A DNA stretch of 41,064 nt, from the NCBI GenBank assembly GCA_945882995.1, contig CAMCXE010000007.1, positions 1 to 41,064 on the forward strand, in the 5' to 3' direction. This stretch comes from Thalassocella blandensis (GTDB lineage Bacteria; Pseudomonadota; Gammaproteobacteria; Pseudomonadales; Cellvibrionaceae). How positions within the stretch are numbered: the first letter of the stretch is position 1; each line of letters opens with the position of its first letter. Both the position numbers and the translations under genes were made by a program. The notes below the pieces were generated by a model that searched no databases, was not told the DNA's origin, and saw nothing but the letters and a program-made list of their open reading frames with translations. Positions 25,170 through 34,266 of this stretch are shown in pieces.

Positions 25170-25715
25170 TTAACTCAGCGATGCGTTAACAAATCGGGGC
25201 TCTTGCACCAACGCGCCCATATCAAACACCGCCCAATCCACTCCGGTAGGATCGGTGTAGGAACCGCGCACATAGGGCTCTAGGGCGGGAGGCACTGCAT
25301 CAACGGTTTCACTAAAACGGTCCGCCGTAAAGTGCTGCATGCCAAACGCTTGGTCAACAATCAAGCCGCTGTAAAGGCTTTCCGTTTCAATCACTAACAC
25401 GCGTTGCTGTTTGCGATGCCCCTCGGCTTTGCCACCAAAAAAATACGCCATGTCGAACAACGGCAGCAGGCGTCCACGGACATTGGACAGCCCCACCACC
25501 CAAGGGTGAACCCCAGGCAACCGCGTGCTACTCGCCGGAACTTCAAGCATCTCGCCAATTTGACGCATAGGTGCAATAAGTTTGCAGCCGAGCAGGGAAA
25601 AGCCAATACCACTCCAACGCGGCGTGGTGTCTACCTGTGCGGGCAGCCCAACCGCGTGGTGCGAAGAAAGGTCCGCAAGCTGGTTGAGCGCATCAAAAGC
25701 GGAAATATCGGTCAT
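25170..25715 (-). CDS. pilI: CheW-like adaptor PilI
   Basis: This 181-residue protein is a single CheW-like domain that couples PilJ to ChpA. After an N-terminal extension (SAFDALNQLADLSSHHAVGL) the domain begins near residue 34 with WSGIGFSLLGCKLIAPMRQI, then GVHPWVVGLSNVRGRLLPLF, the conserved CheW segment, and RVLVIETESLYSGLIVDQAF. Its ATG overlaps the pilH stop (ATGA), so the two are translationally coupled. The order pilG-pilH-pilI is the same as in P. aeruginosa. Homology and position agree. Confidence 0.92.
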   Translation of the reverse strand: MTDISAFDALNQLADLSSHHAVGLPAQVDTTPRWSGIGFSLLGCKLIAPMRQIGEMLEVPASSTRLPGVHPWVVGLSNVRGRLLPLFDMAYFFGGKAEGHRKQQRVLVIETESLYSGLIVDQAFGMQHFTADRFSETVDAVPPALEPYVRGSYTDPTGVDWAVFDMGALVQEPRFVNASLS

Positions 25716-26086
25716 CGCGACCCCTTACCGCTAACCTGCGCAATGATGTTCAGTAAATCTTTTTCCTCAATGGGCTTGGTCAAATAGGCCTTAGCCCCTT
25801 GGCGCATACCCCACACCCGGTCGGTTTCTTGATCTTTGGTGGTGACAATAATCACTGGAATTGCCGCCGTTTCCACCGCCTTACTTAACTGACGCGTGGC
25901 CTGAAACCCATTTAAGCCCGGCATTACCACATCCATTAACACGATGTCCGGCAGTTCGGCTTTCGCTTTTACCACGCCGTCCGCCCCATTACCGGCTGTT
26001 AGCACTTTGTGACCGTGCTTTTCTAGCATGCTGGTCAATTTGTAGGTCTCTGTCGGTGAATCGTCGACAATGAGAACGAGCGCCAT
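25712..26086 (-). CDS. pilH: Response regulator PilH (CheY-like)
   Basis: This is a 124-residue stand-alone receiver. Asp8 and Asp9 (LIVDDSPTE) form the acidic pocket, Asp52 (VLMDVVMPGLNGF) is the phosphorylation site, and a Thr (IIVTTKD) and Lys (YLTKPIEEKD) complete the set. There is no output domain. In the Pil-Chp pathway PilH and PilG receive phosphate from ChpA and act oppositely on pilus retraction/extension and on cyclic AMP. The gene is 39 bases downstream of pilG and overlaps pilI. The PilH/PilG distinction here rests on gene order and on the family-specific tail MRQGAKAYLTKP. Confidence 0.93.
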   Translation of the reverse strand: MALVLIVDDSPTETYKLTSMLEKHGHKVLTAGNGADGVVKAKAELPDIVLMDVVMPGLNGFQATRQLSKAVETAAIPVIIVTTKDQETDRVWGMRQGAKAYLTKPIEEKDLLNIIAQVSGKGSR

Positions 26087-26125
26087 ATACTCCCCCTAAA
26101 CCTTATCTAAGCCCGCGGCCTGAAA

Positions 26126-26524
26126 TTACTGGCCGACTTTGGCCACTTTAACGTGTGCTTCAATAGCGCCTAACAACTCACCCTTACTAAAAGGTTTGGT
26201 CAGGTATTGATCGGAGCCAACAATGCGGCCTTTGGCCTTGTCGAACAGGCCGTCTTTACTTGACAGCATTATCACCGGCGTCGACTTGAATTCACTGTTA
26301 TTTTTAATTAACGCGCAGGTTTGGTAACCGTCTAAACGCGGCATCATGATGTCGACAAAAATAATATCGGGACGCGTGTCGGCAATTTTTGCCAGAGCAT
26401 CAAAACCGTCCGTAGCGGTTACCACGGTGCAACCCACTTTCTTTAAGAGGGTTTCGGCGGTGCGACGGATGGTTTTGCTATCGTCGATTACCATCACTTT
26501 AAGATGTTCAAGATTCACGTCCAT
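26126..26524 (-). CDS. pilG: Response regulator PilG (CheY-like)
   Basis: PilG is the 132-residue first product of the operon. It is a single receiver domain with Asp14 and Asp15 (VMVIDDSKTIRR), phospho-site Asp58 (IIFVDIMMPRLDGY), and a Lys in QYLTKPFSKGELL. The segment KSTPVIMLSSKDGLFDKAKG is characteristic of PilG. In P. aeruginosa it localises at the leading pole and promotes pilus extension and CyaB activity. ATG 26524 gives the expected N-terminus. The upstream region is shared with the divergent gshB gene, so the operon promoter must lie in 26525-26889. Confidence 0.94.
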   Translation of the reverse strand: MDVNLEHLKVMVIDDSKTIRRTAETLLKKVGCTVVTATDGFDALAKIADTRPDIIFVDIMMPRLDGYQTCALIKNNSEFKSTPVIMLSSKDGLFDKAKGRIVGSDQYLTKPFSKGELLGAIEAHVKVAKVGQ

Positions 26525-26889
26525 AGACAGGCCCCATTCAATAATTTTAATAATTAGTCGCCATTGTACCGGCTTCCCTGATAGCCTCTTGGCGGGCGAG
26601 CACTTTTAACACAGTTCGTTTTCTGAAGCTATAACTGCCTGAATAAGAAAGGATTATCCTGCTGCAGCGCAGCACGGATTTTACTCGGAAAACTTATCAA
26701 ACCAATTTGCGTTATAGCTCTTATAATCGACCAGAGTAGACCAATTTATCAAGGCAGGGGCGCCACTGTGCAAAACCTGAGTACCAAGTCGCAGCTTAGA
26801 CTACAGCCGCTGCGAAGAATGGCGCGTAACATTGCACCCCCAGCAGGCCTAAGTGGGCGGATTCATTGACTAACCCGGAGCATTCAGCG
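26525..26889. promoter_or_regulatory. Divergent promoter region between pilG and gshB
   Basis: No gene is visible in these 365 bases. On the minus strand TACAAT (26568-26563), 38 bases before the pilG start, would serve as a -10 element, though no clear -35 is found at the usual distance. Toward gshB, CCTGCTGCAGCGCAGCA and AT-rich blocks occur without a recognisable promoter. Both transcripts must begin here. Confidence 0.5.
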
Positions 26890-27855
26890 ATGTCGCAGCA
26901 ACGATCACTCGTGGTCATCATGGACCCAATAGACCAAATCGCGTTTTACAAAGACACCACGCTGGCGCTGTTATTAGCCGCTCAAGCCCGCGGTTGGTCG
27001 CTGTTTTATGCCCAGCAGACTGATTTATACCTGCAAGATGGCGGCGCCCACGCCCAGCTGCGCCCCCTGCAAGTCGCCCATGACCCAGCTAATTGGTTTG
27101 CGCTGGGCGAAGCTGCGGACCGTCCACTGGGCGAGATCGACGTGATCCTGATGCGCAAGGATCCACCGTTCAACAATCAATATATCTACAGCACCTACAT
27201 TTTGGAGCTTGCCGCGGAGCAGGGGGCCCTTGTGGTCAATAACCCCCAAAGCCTGCGCGACTGCAACGAAAAAGTTTTTGCTACACATTTTCCGCAATGT
27301 TGCCCGCCACTGTTGGTGAGTCGCGACATGGCGCGCCTGCGCAATTTTTATCAGCAGCACCACGATGTTATTTTCAAACCACTCGACGGCATGGGTGGCA
27401 GCAAAATATTCCGCTGCCCGCCCAACGACCCAAATGTCAGTGTTATTTTGGAAACCCTAACCCAGCAAGGCGCCGAATTCATTATGGCTCAGCGCTATAT
27501 TCCCGATATTGTGAACGGCGATAAGCGGATTCTGGTGGTGGATGGCGAGGCAGTGCCTTATGCTTTGGCCCGCATACCCGCGCAGGGTGAGACCCGCGGC
27601 AATTTGGCGGCCGGCGGGCGTGGCGTGGCGCAACCACTCACGGAGCGCGACCGATGGATAGTCTCTCAAGTGGCGCCAACCTTTAAGCGGCGCGGCTTGT
27701 TGTTTGTAGGCTTGGATGTAATCGGCGATTATTTAACCGAAATCAATGTTACTAGCCCCACCTGTGCGCGTGAGATCGACAAGGCATTTAATACTGATAT
27801 TGGCGGCCGCCTGATGGACGCCATCCACCGACGCCTCAACTTTGCGGATACCTGA
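26890..27855 (+). CDS. gshB: Glutathione synthase
   Basis: GshB joins gamma-glutamylcysteine and glycine using ATP, the second step of glutathione synthesis in the cytoplasm. ATG 26890 is chosen over TTG 26866 because GGAG lies nine bases upstream and the product (321 residues) then matches the family. Features of the ATP-grasp fold are visible: VVIMDPIDQIAFYKDTTLAL at the N-terminus, LMRKDPPFNNQYIYSTYILE, VFKPLDGMGGSKIF (ATP-binding loop) near residues 160-175, GDKRILVVDGEAVPYALAR, and NVTSPTCAREID at the C-terminus. As in pseudomonads it is divergent from pilG and followed by a TonB-like gene, seven bases from start to stop. Confidence 0.96.
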   Translation: MSQQRSLVVIMDPIDQIAFYKDTTLALLLAAQARGWSLFYAQQTDLYLQDGGAHAQLRPLQVAHDPANWFALGEAADRPLGEIDVILMRKDPPFNNQYIYSTYILELAAEQGALVVNNPQSLRDCNEKVFATHFPQCCPPLLVSRDMARLRNFYQQHHDVIFKPLDGMGGSKIFRCPPNDPNVSVILETLTQQGAEFIMAQRYIPDIVNGDKRILVVDGEAVPYALARIPAQGETRGNLAAGGRGVAQPLTERDRWIVSQVAPTFKRRGLLFVGLDVIGDYLTEINVTSPTCAREIDKAFNTDIGGRLMDAIHRRLNFADT

Positions 27856-27861
27856 TTTTCG

Positions 27862-28734
27862 ATGACCACTCTGGATACCCCCGTCGACAGCGGCGACCGC
27901 ATGAGCTTCACCGTATTTATTGCGTTGGTGCTGCATGTGCTGGTGATTTTCGGCGTGGGCTTTAGCATTAGCCACGGTCACCGAGTGGCACCGACCCTGA
28001 ATATCACGCTAGCAACCCATGAAGACCAAGCCCCAGACCGGGCCGATTTTTTAGCGCAGCGCAATCAGCAGGCCAGTGGCGCTGCCGAAACGCCAAAAGA
28101 ACTCACTGCCCGCGACGAAGCGGTGTTTGCGGACCCCAACGTGGCACAAACCACACCGGAGGAAAAACATAAAACCACCAAAGCGCAAGAGATCGAGCAG
28201 CAGACCTTAACCAGCAAAAGTCCCAGCAGCAACAAAGTTGCCCCAGTGGAAGCGCCCAACGACGAAAATAATAAGGAAACGCAAGAAGCGCAAGACGAAG
28301 AAACCCCACCTGAAACCGCCGAAAAAGCGGCTTTGCTGGCCAAACGCGACCGCCTGAACCAGCAAGAAGCCATGCGCCCGCGCATTCGCCGCATGACAGC
28401 GGTGTCGGCCATTGCCAGCAAAGATGCCGCATACCTCAATCGCTGGAATGAGCATGTCGAAAATGTAGGCAACCGCCACTTTCCACAGGAGGCGTTGCAA
28501 AAACGCCAATTCGGCGAATTGCGTATCGCCGTGTTACTCAACCCCAATGGCACCATCGATAAAATTGAAATTCTCGAAGCATCGCCCTTTCCCATCTTGA
28601 ACCAAGCCGCCTTGCAAATTGTGCATTTGGCCGCACCTTTTCAAGCTATCCCTGCAGAAGTCATTGCCGGCAACGATAAGCTTGAGATCATCCGCACATG
28701 GAAGTTCGAGGCCCAGGGCTTATCAACCGATTAA
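27862..28734 (+). CDS. TonB-like energy transducer
   Basis: This is a 290-residue protein with one N-terminal membrane helix (about residues 14-35, SFTVFIALVLHVLVIFGVGF). A hydrophilic, Lys/Glu/Ala-rich periplasmic linker follows (residues 50-170, rather than the usual Pro-rich one), then a TonB-type C-terminal domain at about 200-288 (RHFPQEALQKRQFGELRIAV, GTIDKIEILEASPFPILNQA). TonB proteins pass proton-motive energy from ExbB/ExbD to outer-membrane receptors; no exbB or exbD is nearby. In P. aeruginosa the gene in this position is tonB3, which is needed for twitching motility. The location next to the Pil-Chp operon makes that role plausible here, as an inference. Confidence 0.88.
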   Translation: MTTLDTPVDSGDRMSFTVFIALVLHVLVIFGVGFSISHGHRVAPTLNITLATHEDQAPDRADFLAQRNQQASGAAETPKELTARDEAVFADPNVAQTTPEEKHKTTKAQEIEQQTLTSKSPSSNKVAPVEAPNDENNKETQEAQDEETPPETAEKAALLAKRDRLNQQEAMRPRIRRMTAVSAIASKDAAYLNRWNEHVENVGNRHFPQEALQKRQFGELRIAVLLNPNGTIDKIEILEASPFPILNQAALQIVHLAAPFQAIPAEVIAGNDKLEIIRTWKFEAQGLSTD

Positions 28735-28776
28735 GTCTCCGCCGCCAGCCCTACTTTTTAGCCGCGAGGCCAGCTT

Positions 28777-29355
28777 ATGATTGCCGATATCACCCCCAGC
28801 CAAGGCGACAACCTCCGCAACCATCTATTGATTGCTATGCCCAGTCTTGATGACCCTAATTTTGCCCAGTCCGTCACCTATATTTACGATCACACGGCGG
28901 AGGGCGCCATGGGCATAGTGATCAATCGGCCGATGGATTTAAAAGTCGGCGACGTGTTTGAGCAACTCAATTTGCCTCAAGGCGAACCGATCAGCGCTGA
29001 TTTTGTATTGGCTGGCGGGCCCGTACAAACTCAGCGCGGTTTTGTTTTACATTTTGATGAGGGCACTTGGGATTCCAGTTTGCGAGTCACCGACACTATC
29101 CGCCTGACTGGATCGCGGGATATTCTTGCCGCCCTAGCCATCGGCCAGGGGCCAAGCGACGTCTTATTTGCTTTAGGTTATGCCGGATGGAGTGCAGGGC
29201 ACCTTGAAGATGAGCTGGCCACTAACGCGTGGCTGACCGTGCCCGCCACCTATGAAATCCTCTTTCACACACCGCCAGAATTGCGTTGGCAGGCCGCGGC
29301 CAAACAATTGGGCGTCGACATGCGTTTGATTTCAACGCAGTTGGGTCATGGTTAA
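28777..29355 (+). CDS. YqgE/AlgH family protein
   Basis: This is a 192-residue member of the UPF0301/AlgH family. The family features are visible: NHLLIAMPSLDDPNFAQSV at residues 14-32, YIYDHTAEGAMGIVINRPM, the FVLAGGPVQTQRGFVLH strand-loop, and FALGYAGWSAGHLEDELA near residue 130. The molecular role of AlgH is not established; in P. aeruginosa it has been linked to alginate regulation. The gene overlaps yqgF by eight bases, so they are translationally coupled, as in many gammaproteobacteria. Confidence 0.93.
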   Translation: MIADITPSQGDNLRNHLLIAMPSLDDPNFAQSVTYIYDHTAEGAMGIVINRPMDLKVGDVFEQLNLPQGEPISADFVLAGGPVQTQRGFVLHFDEGTWDSSLRVTDTIRLTGSRDILAALAIGQGPSDVLFALGYAGWSAGHLEDELATNAWLTVPATYEILFHTPPELRWQAAAKQLGVDMRLISTQLGHG

Positions 29356-29800
29356 GGTGGTGTTTACAGGCCGCGCCATGCTCTTCGATTTCGGCACCAA
29401 AAGTATTGGTGCCGCAGTAGGTCAGAGCATCACAGGAACTGCAGCCGAGCTTAAACCTTTGTCTGCGCGGGACGGTATTCCCCAGTGGCCGCAGATTGAA
29501 GCACTGCTAAAGGAGTGGCAGCCTAACCAGCTGTTAGTTGGCCTACCTCTGCATATGGACGGTACCGAAAGTGCGCTGAGCGCCCGCGCCCGCAAGTTCG
29601 GTGCGCGTTTGCAAGGGCGGTTTGGTTTACCCGTGACCATGGTGGATGAACGGCTTTCCACCCGCGAGGCCAAAACCACTGCTCGCGCTCGCGGCCACAA
29701 GGGCAATTATGCACAGGCCCCCATCGATTCCATCGCCGCCCGTATACTCCTTGAGGATTGGCTGCAGCAACAACCGCCATCCTATCTTGGCAAAACCTGA
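29348..29800 (+). CDS. yqgF: YqgF/RuvX family nuclease
   Basis: YqgF is a small RNase H-fold protein with predicted Holliday-junction-resolvase-type activity that has been linked to 16S rRNA processing. The 150-residue product carries the acidic active site: Asp14 in MLFDFGTKSIGAAVGQ, the LVGLPLHMDG strand, VDERLSTREAKT, and an Asp in DSIAARILLEDWL near the C-terminus. ATG 29348 overlaps the end of the AlgH gene; an internal ATG at 29378 would remove the first strand. In pseudomonads pyr genes usually follow; here an unrelated sensor gene on the other strand does. Confidence 0.92.
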   Translation: MVKVVFTGRAMLFDFGTKSIGAAVGQSITGTAAELKPLSARDGIPQWPQIEALLKEWQPNQLLVGLPLHMDGTESALSARARKFGARLQGRFGLPVTMVDERLSTREAKTTARARGHKGNYAQAPIDSIAARILLEDWLQQQPPSYLGKT

Positions 29801-29874
29801 ATATTGTCCCTGAAGCCTCAGCGGGATCACCAAAATCTGCGTAACTTCTTGGCTCCTAATGGCCGCTTCTAGAC

Positions 29875-32800
29875 TTATTTCGAGCCCATAATTTTTGCCT
29901 TTACCACGACACTCACCGCATGCGATTTCACCCGGTTGAGTGCCGCAATGATGGAATCTCGCACCACCGGCAAGGCAGAGCTATGAGTTAAGGCGATAAA
30001 TCCAATAACCTTACCGCCGAATTCCGCCAGCATAATCAGTGTGTTTTCGGGATACTCAAATAAATCCTTCATGACCAGCAGCGGCTCTTCGTCTAAATCC
30101 TGCAAAGCAAACACTAATTGATTGTTGCGTTGCAGTTTTTCCAGTGCCTCGATAAAAGGGTGGGTCATTTTTACGCAAAGGTTGCCGATACTAATATGCT
30201 CCATCGCTAACGCGGTTGAACACACTAGCATTTCATCCGCATTCAGTTGCCACAAGCTTGCGCCTTGAGCGTTATCCACTAATAACAGCATTTGTCGCAA
30301 CAGGGTTTTAATTAAGGTATCGGGGTCCATTTCTTGATTCAGGGAGGAAACGATTTTATCCATGGCGAATAATTCGTTCTGTGTGGCCACTGTTTCCACC
30401 TGCTGATGACGAATAATGTTCTCCATGCAGCGATTGTTTTCCGCGACGCGCAAATGGCTGGTAACACGTGTCAAGAGTTCAACCTTCGCTACCGGCTTAG
30501 TTAAAAAATCATTGCCTCCGGCGACAAAACCCCGCACCAAGTCGTCACCAAAATTTTTGGCGGTCAGGAATATAATCGGCATACTATTTACGCTGTGTTT
30601 AACACGCATACGCATGGCGGTTTCATAGCCGCTCATGCCGGGCATCATCACATCCAAAATAACCATATCAATTTGGGGGTGAGCATCAAGAATTTCGAGC
30701 GCTTGCTGTCCGCCTGTGGCGGCCACTACATTGTGGTGGTGTAATTTTAAAATACTGCTTAACACCATACGGTTAATCGCATCATCGTCCACGATTAAAA
30801 TGGTGTATTTGCCTAGGATGTCCGCAGGCAAAAGCATGCGCGCATCGCCCAGCGTCTCGCTGGAGGGCGCTGGCATGTCACGTTGCAAGCTGGGGGCTTT
30901 GCCGTGGGTTAATTCCATTTTTTCAGCTGGTGAACTGGTAATTGGCAAGGTGAAGCTAAATTCGGAGCCTAGGCCAACCTGGGACTTAACCGCCACCTGT
31001 CCGCCATGCAACTTGACCAGATTTTTACAGATAGCCAAACCTAAACCCGTGCCTCCATGCTCGCGGGCATCGCCATTATCCAGCTGTGAAAATTCCAAAA
31101 ACAATTTATGCAGATCTTTTTCCGCAATGCCCACGCCTGTATCACAAATGCTGATTTTTAAAAAATTGCTGGCGACGACTGCCTTTACCTTAATGCTGCC
31201 GTGATGTGTAAATTTAAGGGCATTGCCGATTAAATTTAGCAATATTTGCTGCACGCGATTAAAGTCGGCCAACACCACAGGGCCTGTTACACCAAGCTCA
31301 TTGACTAATGCTATTTCACGCTCGCCAATCAGGGGTTTTAAAAGTTCGAAAACCATGTCAACTATTGGCGCCAGTGCCAGCGGCTTCAAATCAAGGTCTA
31401 AATCGCGCTGGGCAAGCTTGGAGAAATCTAAAATATCGTTGATGAGATGAGACAGTCGGCGCCCACTATAGGAAATCATCTGCAAAACGTGCCGAGCATC
31501 CTGATTCAGTTCGCCATGGGAACCATCCTGTAGTGCCTCGGCCAAGCCAATAATACCGTTCAGTGGTGTGCGTAATTCATGGCTGGTATTGGCCAGAAAT
31601 GCATCTTTTAATTTGTCGAGATGCTGGAATTTGGCATTTAATTGTTGTGACTGTTCAAACTCGAAACGCTTGCGGTGAGTGCGCCATAAATACACCAACA
31701 GCAATATCCCTGCCACAGCATAAAGAGCATAGGCATACATTGATCGCCAGGGTGCGGGTGTGACCACGACCTGTAATTGTGTGGCGTCTTCATTCCAGAT
31801 TCCCAGACTATTGCTCGCTTTTACTTTAAAAACGTAATGCCCCGGGGGTAGGTTGGTGTAGGTGGCGGTATGATTATTTCCGATATAATTCCACTCCGAA
31901 TCAAAGCCCTCCAGTTTATACGCATATTGGTTTAATTTCGAAGCTCTGTAACTCAAGGTGTAAAAATCAAATGCCACCATTATTTGGCGATAGTCCAGGT
32001 GCAGAACTTCCAGCCGGGTCATGGCTTGGTCAATCATTGAATCCGACTTACCGGCCGTTGCATTTTTATTTAGTAACCGCAAATGTTGGATAATGACTTT
32101 GGGTGGTGGGGTGGAATCGGCAAATAAGTCGGCCGGATCGAACACCGTTAAGCCATCCGCACCGCCGAAATACAAATTGCCCGCAGGGTCTTTATAGCTT
32201 GCATTGCGATTAAAATTGTCGCCGACTAAGCCGTTGTTTTTATCAATATTTAAGACTTTGTGTGTGTTTGGATCGATACGCGAGAGTCCTTTGCCGGTAC
32301 CGATCCAAATATATCCGGCGTTGTCTTGATTAATGACGGCGGTTAACTCGGAGGCCAACCCCTGAGGGCGCGAGTAGTGGTCCGCGGCTTGTGTAGTGGG
32401 GTTATAGCGAATGACACCACCATCGCTGGTGGCAACCCATAGGTTATTTTCACGGTCTTCGAATAAACCCACAATTAATTTGCCGTAGAGGGCGAACCCT
32501 CGAGCATCGCGCAAATGGTGCCTGAAGGTTTTGGATTGCGGCAAAAACTCTTCCAGCCCGCCGTTAGTTCCCACCCAGATGCGCCCATCACGGCCCAATA
32601 ACAAGCAGCGCATATTTGCCGTAGATGGATCGCTGGGGTCGGTCATATGGTGCGCAAAGCGCTCCCCTTGTAACCACTCGTGCAAGCCTCCCGATTCGCC
32701 GGCAGCGTAAAATCGGCCCTGCCCATCACGCAGGAACGACCAGATATAGGGCGTATGCAAGCCGTCTGGATTGTTGGGGGCAAAAACCAGCCGGGTAAAC

Positions 32801-34134
32801 TCTCCCACGTTTGGATTGAATTGATGCACCGCCCCGCCCCAGGTGGACACCCAGAGAGTGCCGTCCTCGCTCGCACCCAGTGCCAAACTCGCGTCACCTA
32901 GCATTGCCTTAGGGTTGTTTTTGTCTGGCCAGTAATGGCGAAAGGTGCGCTCTTGTGTGTCGAAAAAATTCAGGCCCTTTTCCGTGCCCACCCATAAATT
33001 GCCGGCTTGATCCGGCAAAAAACTCAAAACGCTAGTATGGGTGAGGCCCGAGGAATCAGTGCTTTCGCGATAGTTTTGAAACTTTTGCCCAAACCGACTT
33101 AGGTAATCGATACCCCGAGGAAAAAACCCAAACCACAAGTCCCCAGCCCGGTCGGAAAATATTTTGTGTACTTTGGTGGCCCCTAAGGACTCCTTGCGCA
33201 GAATGTCCGGCAGGCTGGTGACGAATTCGTCAGTGCTAGCGTTGTACCGGCTAACCCCACCCGATTCGGTGGCAGCCCAAAGCACACCTTCAGTATCAAG
33301 GCGTAGGTCGCAAATGCGGTTACTCGCGAGACGGTTTGCTTTGGTGTCCTCTTGGCTGTAGCGGGTAAATTCTTGTCGTTCGGCACTAAACCTAGCAATC
33401 CCACCGCTAAAGGTGCCCACCCATAAGCGGTTTTGCGCGTCTAAAGCCAAGGCGGCCACATCGTTATCCGGCAGTGCGGCTGGGTTTAGTGAGTCGGCTT
33501 TGTACCAAGTGGTCTGCTGAGTGCTGGGATCATATTTCACCAGCCCTTGTTGGCGTGTGCCCAGCCATAAAACCCCATCGTCTAGCGCAAGCACCTTGCG
33601 AATATTGATCCCTTCAAAGGCCGCTTGCGCCTCGAAGCCGCTGCGCGATGGCCCAATTTTTAACAGGCCACTCTGTGTGCCCAGCCATAAATTGCCCTGC
33701 GCATCTTCCGCCAAGGTGTTTACTGTCTGATCACTGATTGCACTTTTATCGCGGTAGAAGCGGGTAAAAGTTTCAGAGTCGGCATTAAAGCGGTTGAGGC
33801 CGTTTTCGGTGCCAATCCAAAGTACGCCGGCATGGTCAACCAGCATGTCCCACACCGTATTGGAGCTAAGGCTAGTGGGGTCGTCGGCTATGGCGGGCAT
33901 GAATTCAAACGTTACCCCATTAAACCGAGCCAAGCCGTCACCACCAAACCACATAAACCCCATGGCGTCCTGCGCAATGGCATTAACCGCGTTTACACCG
34001 CCGGCGTCCGTGCTCTCCTGCCCCGCGATATGGGTAAAGCTAGGCTCACGCAGGGTAACTGCCGCCTGTGCCGCACAGGCGGCTAGCCCTAGCCACAGGG
34101 CGACCCAGCAACGGAAAATAAACTTGTGAAACAT
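29875..34134 (-). CDS. Hybrid sensor kinase: propeller, Y_Y_Y, HisKA, ATPase, receiver, GAF-like tail
   Basis: This is a 1419-residue membrane sensor. A signal peptide (residues 1-25) precedes about 14 short repeats of the two-component propeller type (LWIGTENGLNRFN, LWVGTFSGGIARF and others, about 40-690) and a Y_Y_Y domain (about 700-790). A membrane helix follows (YAYALYAVAGILLLVYLW), then a HisKA domain with His852 (SHELRTPLNG), an ATPase domain (GGTGLGLAICKNLV) and a receiver with Asp1161 (VILDVMMPGMSGYE). After the receiver comes a coiled stretch and a GAF-like domain to the end, with no DNA-binding domain, so phosphate must pass to another protein. Such sensors often respond to polysaccharide breakdown products; the ligand here is unknown. 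The gene stands alone between yqgF and engB. Confidence 0.9.
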   Translation of the reverse strand: MFHKFIFRCWVALWLGLAACAAQAAVTLREPSFTHIAGQESTDAGGVNAVNAIAQDAMGFMWFGGDGLARFNGVTFEFMPAIADDPTSLSSNTVWDMLVDHAGVLWIGTENGLNRFNADSETFTRFYRDKSAISDQTVNTLAEDAQGNLWLGTQSGLLKIGPSRSGFEAQAAFEGINIRKVLALDDGVLWLGTRQQGLVKYDPSTQQTTWYKADSLNPAALPDNDVAALALDAQNRLWVGTFSGGIARFSAERQEFTRYSQEDTKANRLASNRICDLRLDTEGVLWAATESGGVSRYNASTDEFVTSLPDILRKESLGATKVHKIFSDRAGDLWFGFFPRGIDYLSRFGQKFQNYRESTDSSGLTHTSVLSFLPDQAGNLWVGTEKGLNFFDTQERTFRHYWPDKNNPKAMLGDASLALGASEDGTLWVSTWGGAVHQFNPNVGEFTRLVFAPNNPDGLHTPYIWSFLRDGQGRFYAAGESGGLHEWLQGERFAHHMTDPSDPSTANMRCLLLGRDGRIWVGTNGGLEEFLPQSKTFRHHLRDARGFALYGKLIVGLFEDRENNLWVATSDGGVIRYNPTTQAADHYSRPQGLASELTAVINQDNAGYIWIGTGKGLSRIDPNTHKVLNIDKNNGLVGDNFNRNASYKDPAGNLYFGGADGLTVFDPADLFADSTPPPKVIIQHLRLLNKNATAGKSDSMIDQAMTRLEVLHLDYRQIMVAFDFYTLSYRASKLNQYAYKLEGFDSEWNYIGNNHTATYTNLPPGHYVFKVKASNSLGIWNEDATQLQVVVTPAPWRSMYAYALYAVAGILLLVYLWRTHRKRFEFEQSQQLNAKFQHLDKLKDAFLANTSHELRTPLNGIIGLAEALQDGSHGELNQDARHVLQMISYSGRRLSHLINDILDFSKLAQRDLDLDLKPLALAPIVDMVFELLKPLIGEREIALVNELGVTGPVVLADFNRVQQILLNLIGNALKFTHHGSIKVKAVVASNFLKISICDTGVGIAEKDLHKLFLEFSQLDNGDAREHGGTGLGLAICKNLVKLHGGQVAVKSQVGLGSEFSFTLPITSSPAEKMELTHGKAPSLQRDMPAPSSETLGDARMLLPADILGKYTILIVDDDAINRMVLSSILKLHHHNVVAATGGQQALEILDAHPQIDMVILDVMMPGMSGYETAMRMRVKHSVNSMPIIFLTAKNFGDDLVRGFVAGGNDFLTKPVAKVELLTRVTSHLRVAENNRCMENIIRHQQVETVATQNELFAMDKIVSSLNQEMDPDTLIKTLLRQMLLLVDNAQGASLWQLNADEMLVCSTALAMEHISIGNLCVKMTHPFIEALEKLQRNNQLVFALQDLDEEPLLVMKDLFEYPENTLIMLAEFGGKVIGFIALTHSSALPVVRDSIIAALNRVKSHAVSVVVKAKIMGSK

Positions 34135-34266
34135 GGATGCAGCTCAGTCCGGAAACTTTTGAAGTATAGCCAGACTTAACATCCCCACCGGCTAAGCCTC
34201 CAACATCCGCCTACCGATTTCCTGTGGGCGGATTTTCAGATTTGCAGGTGGGCTAAAGCACCGCCA

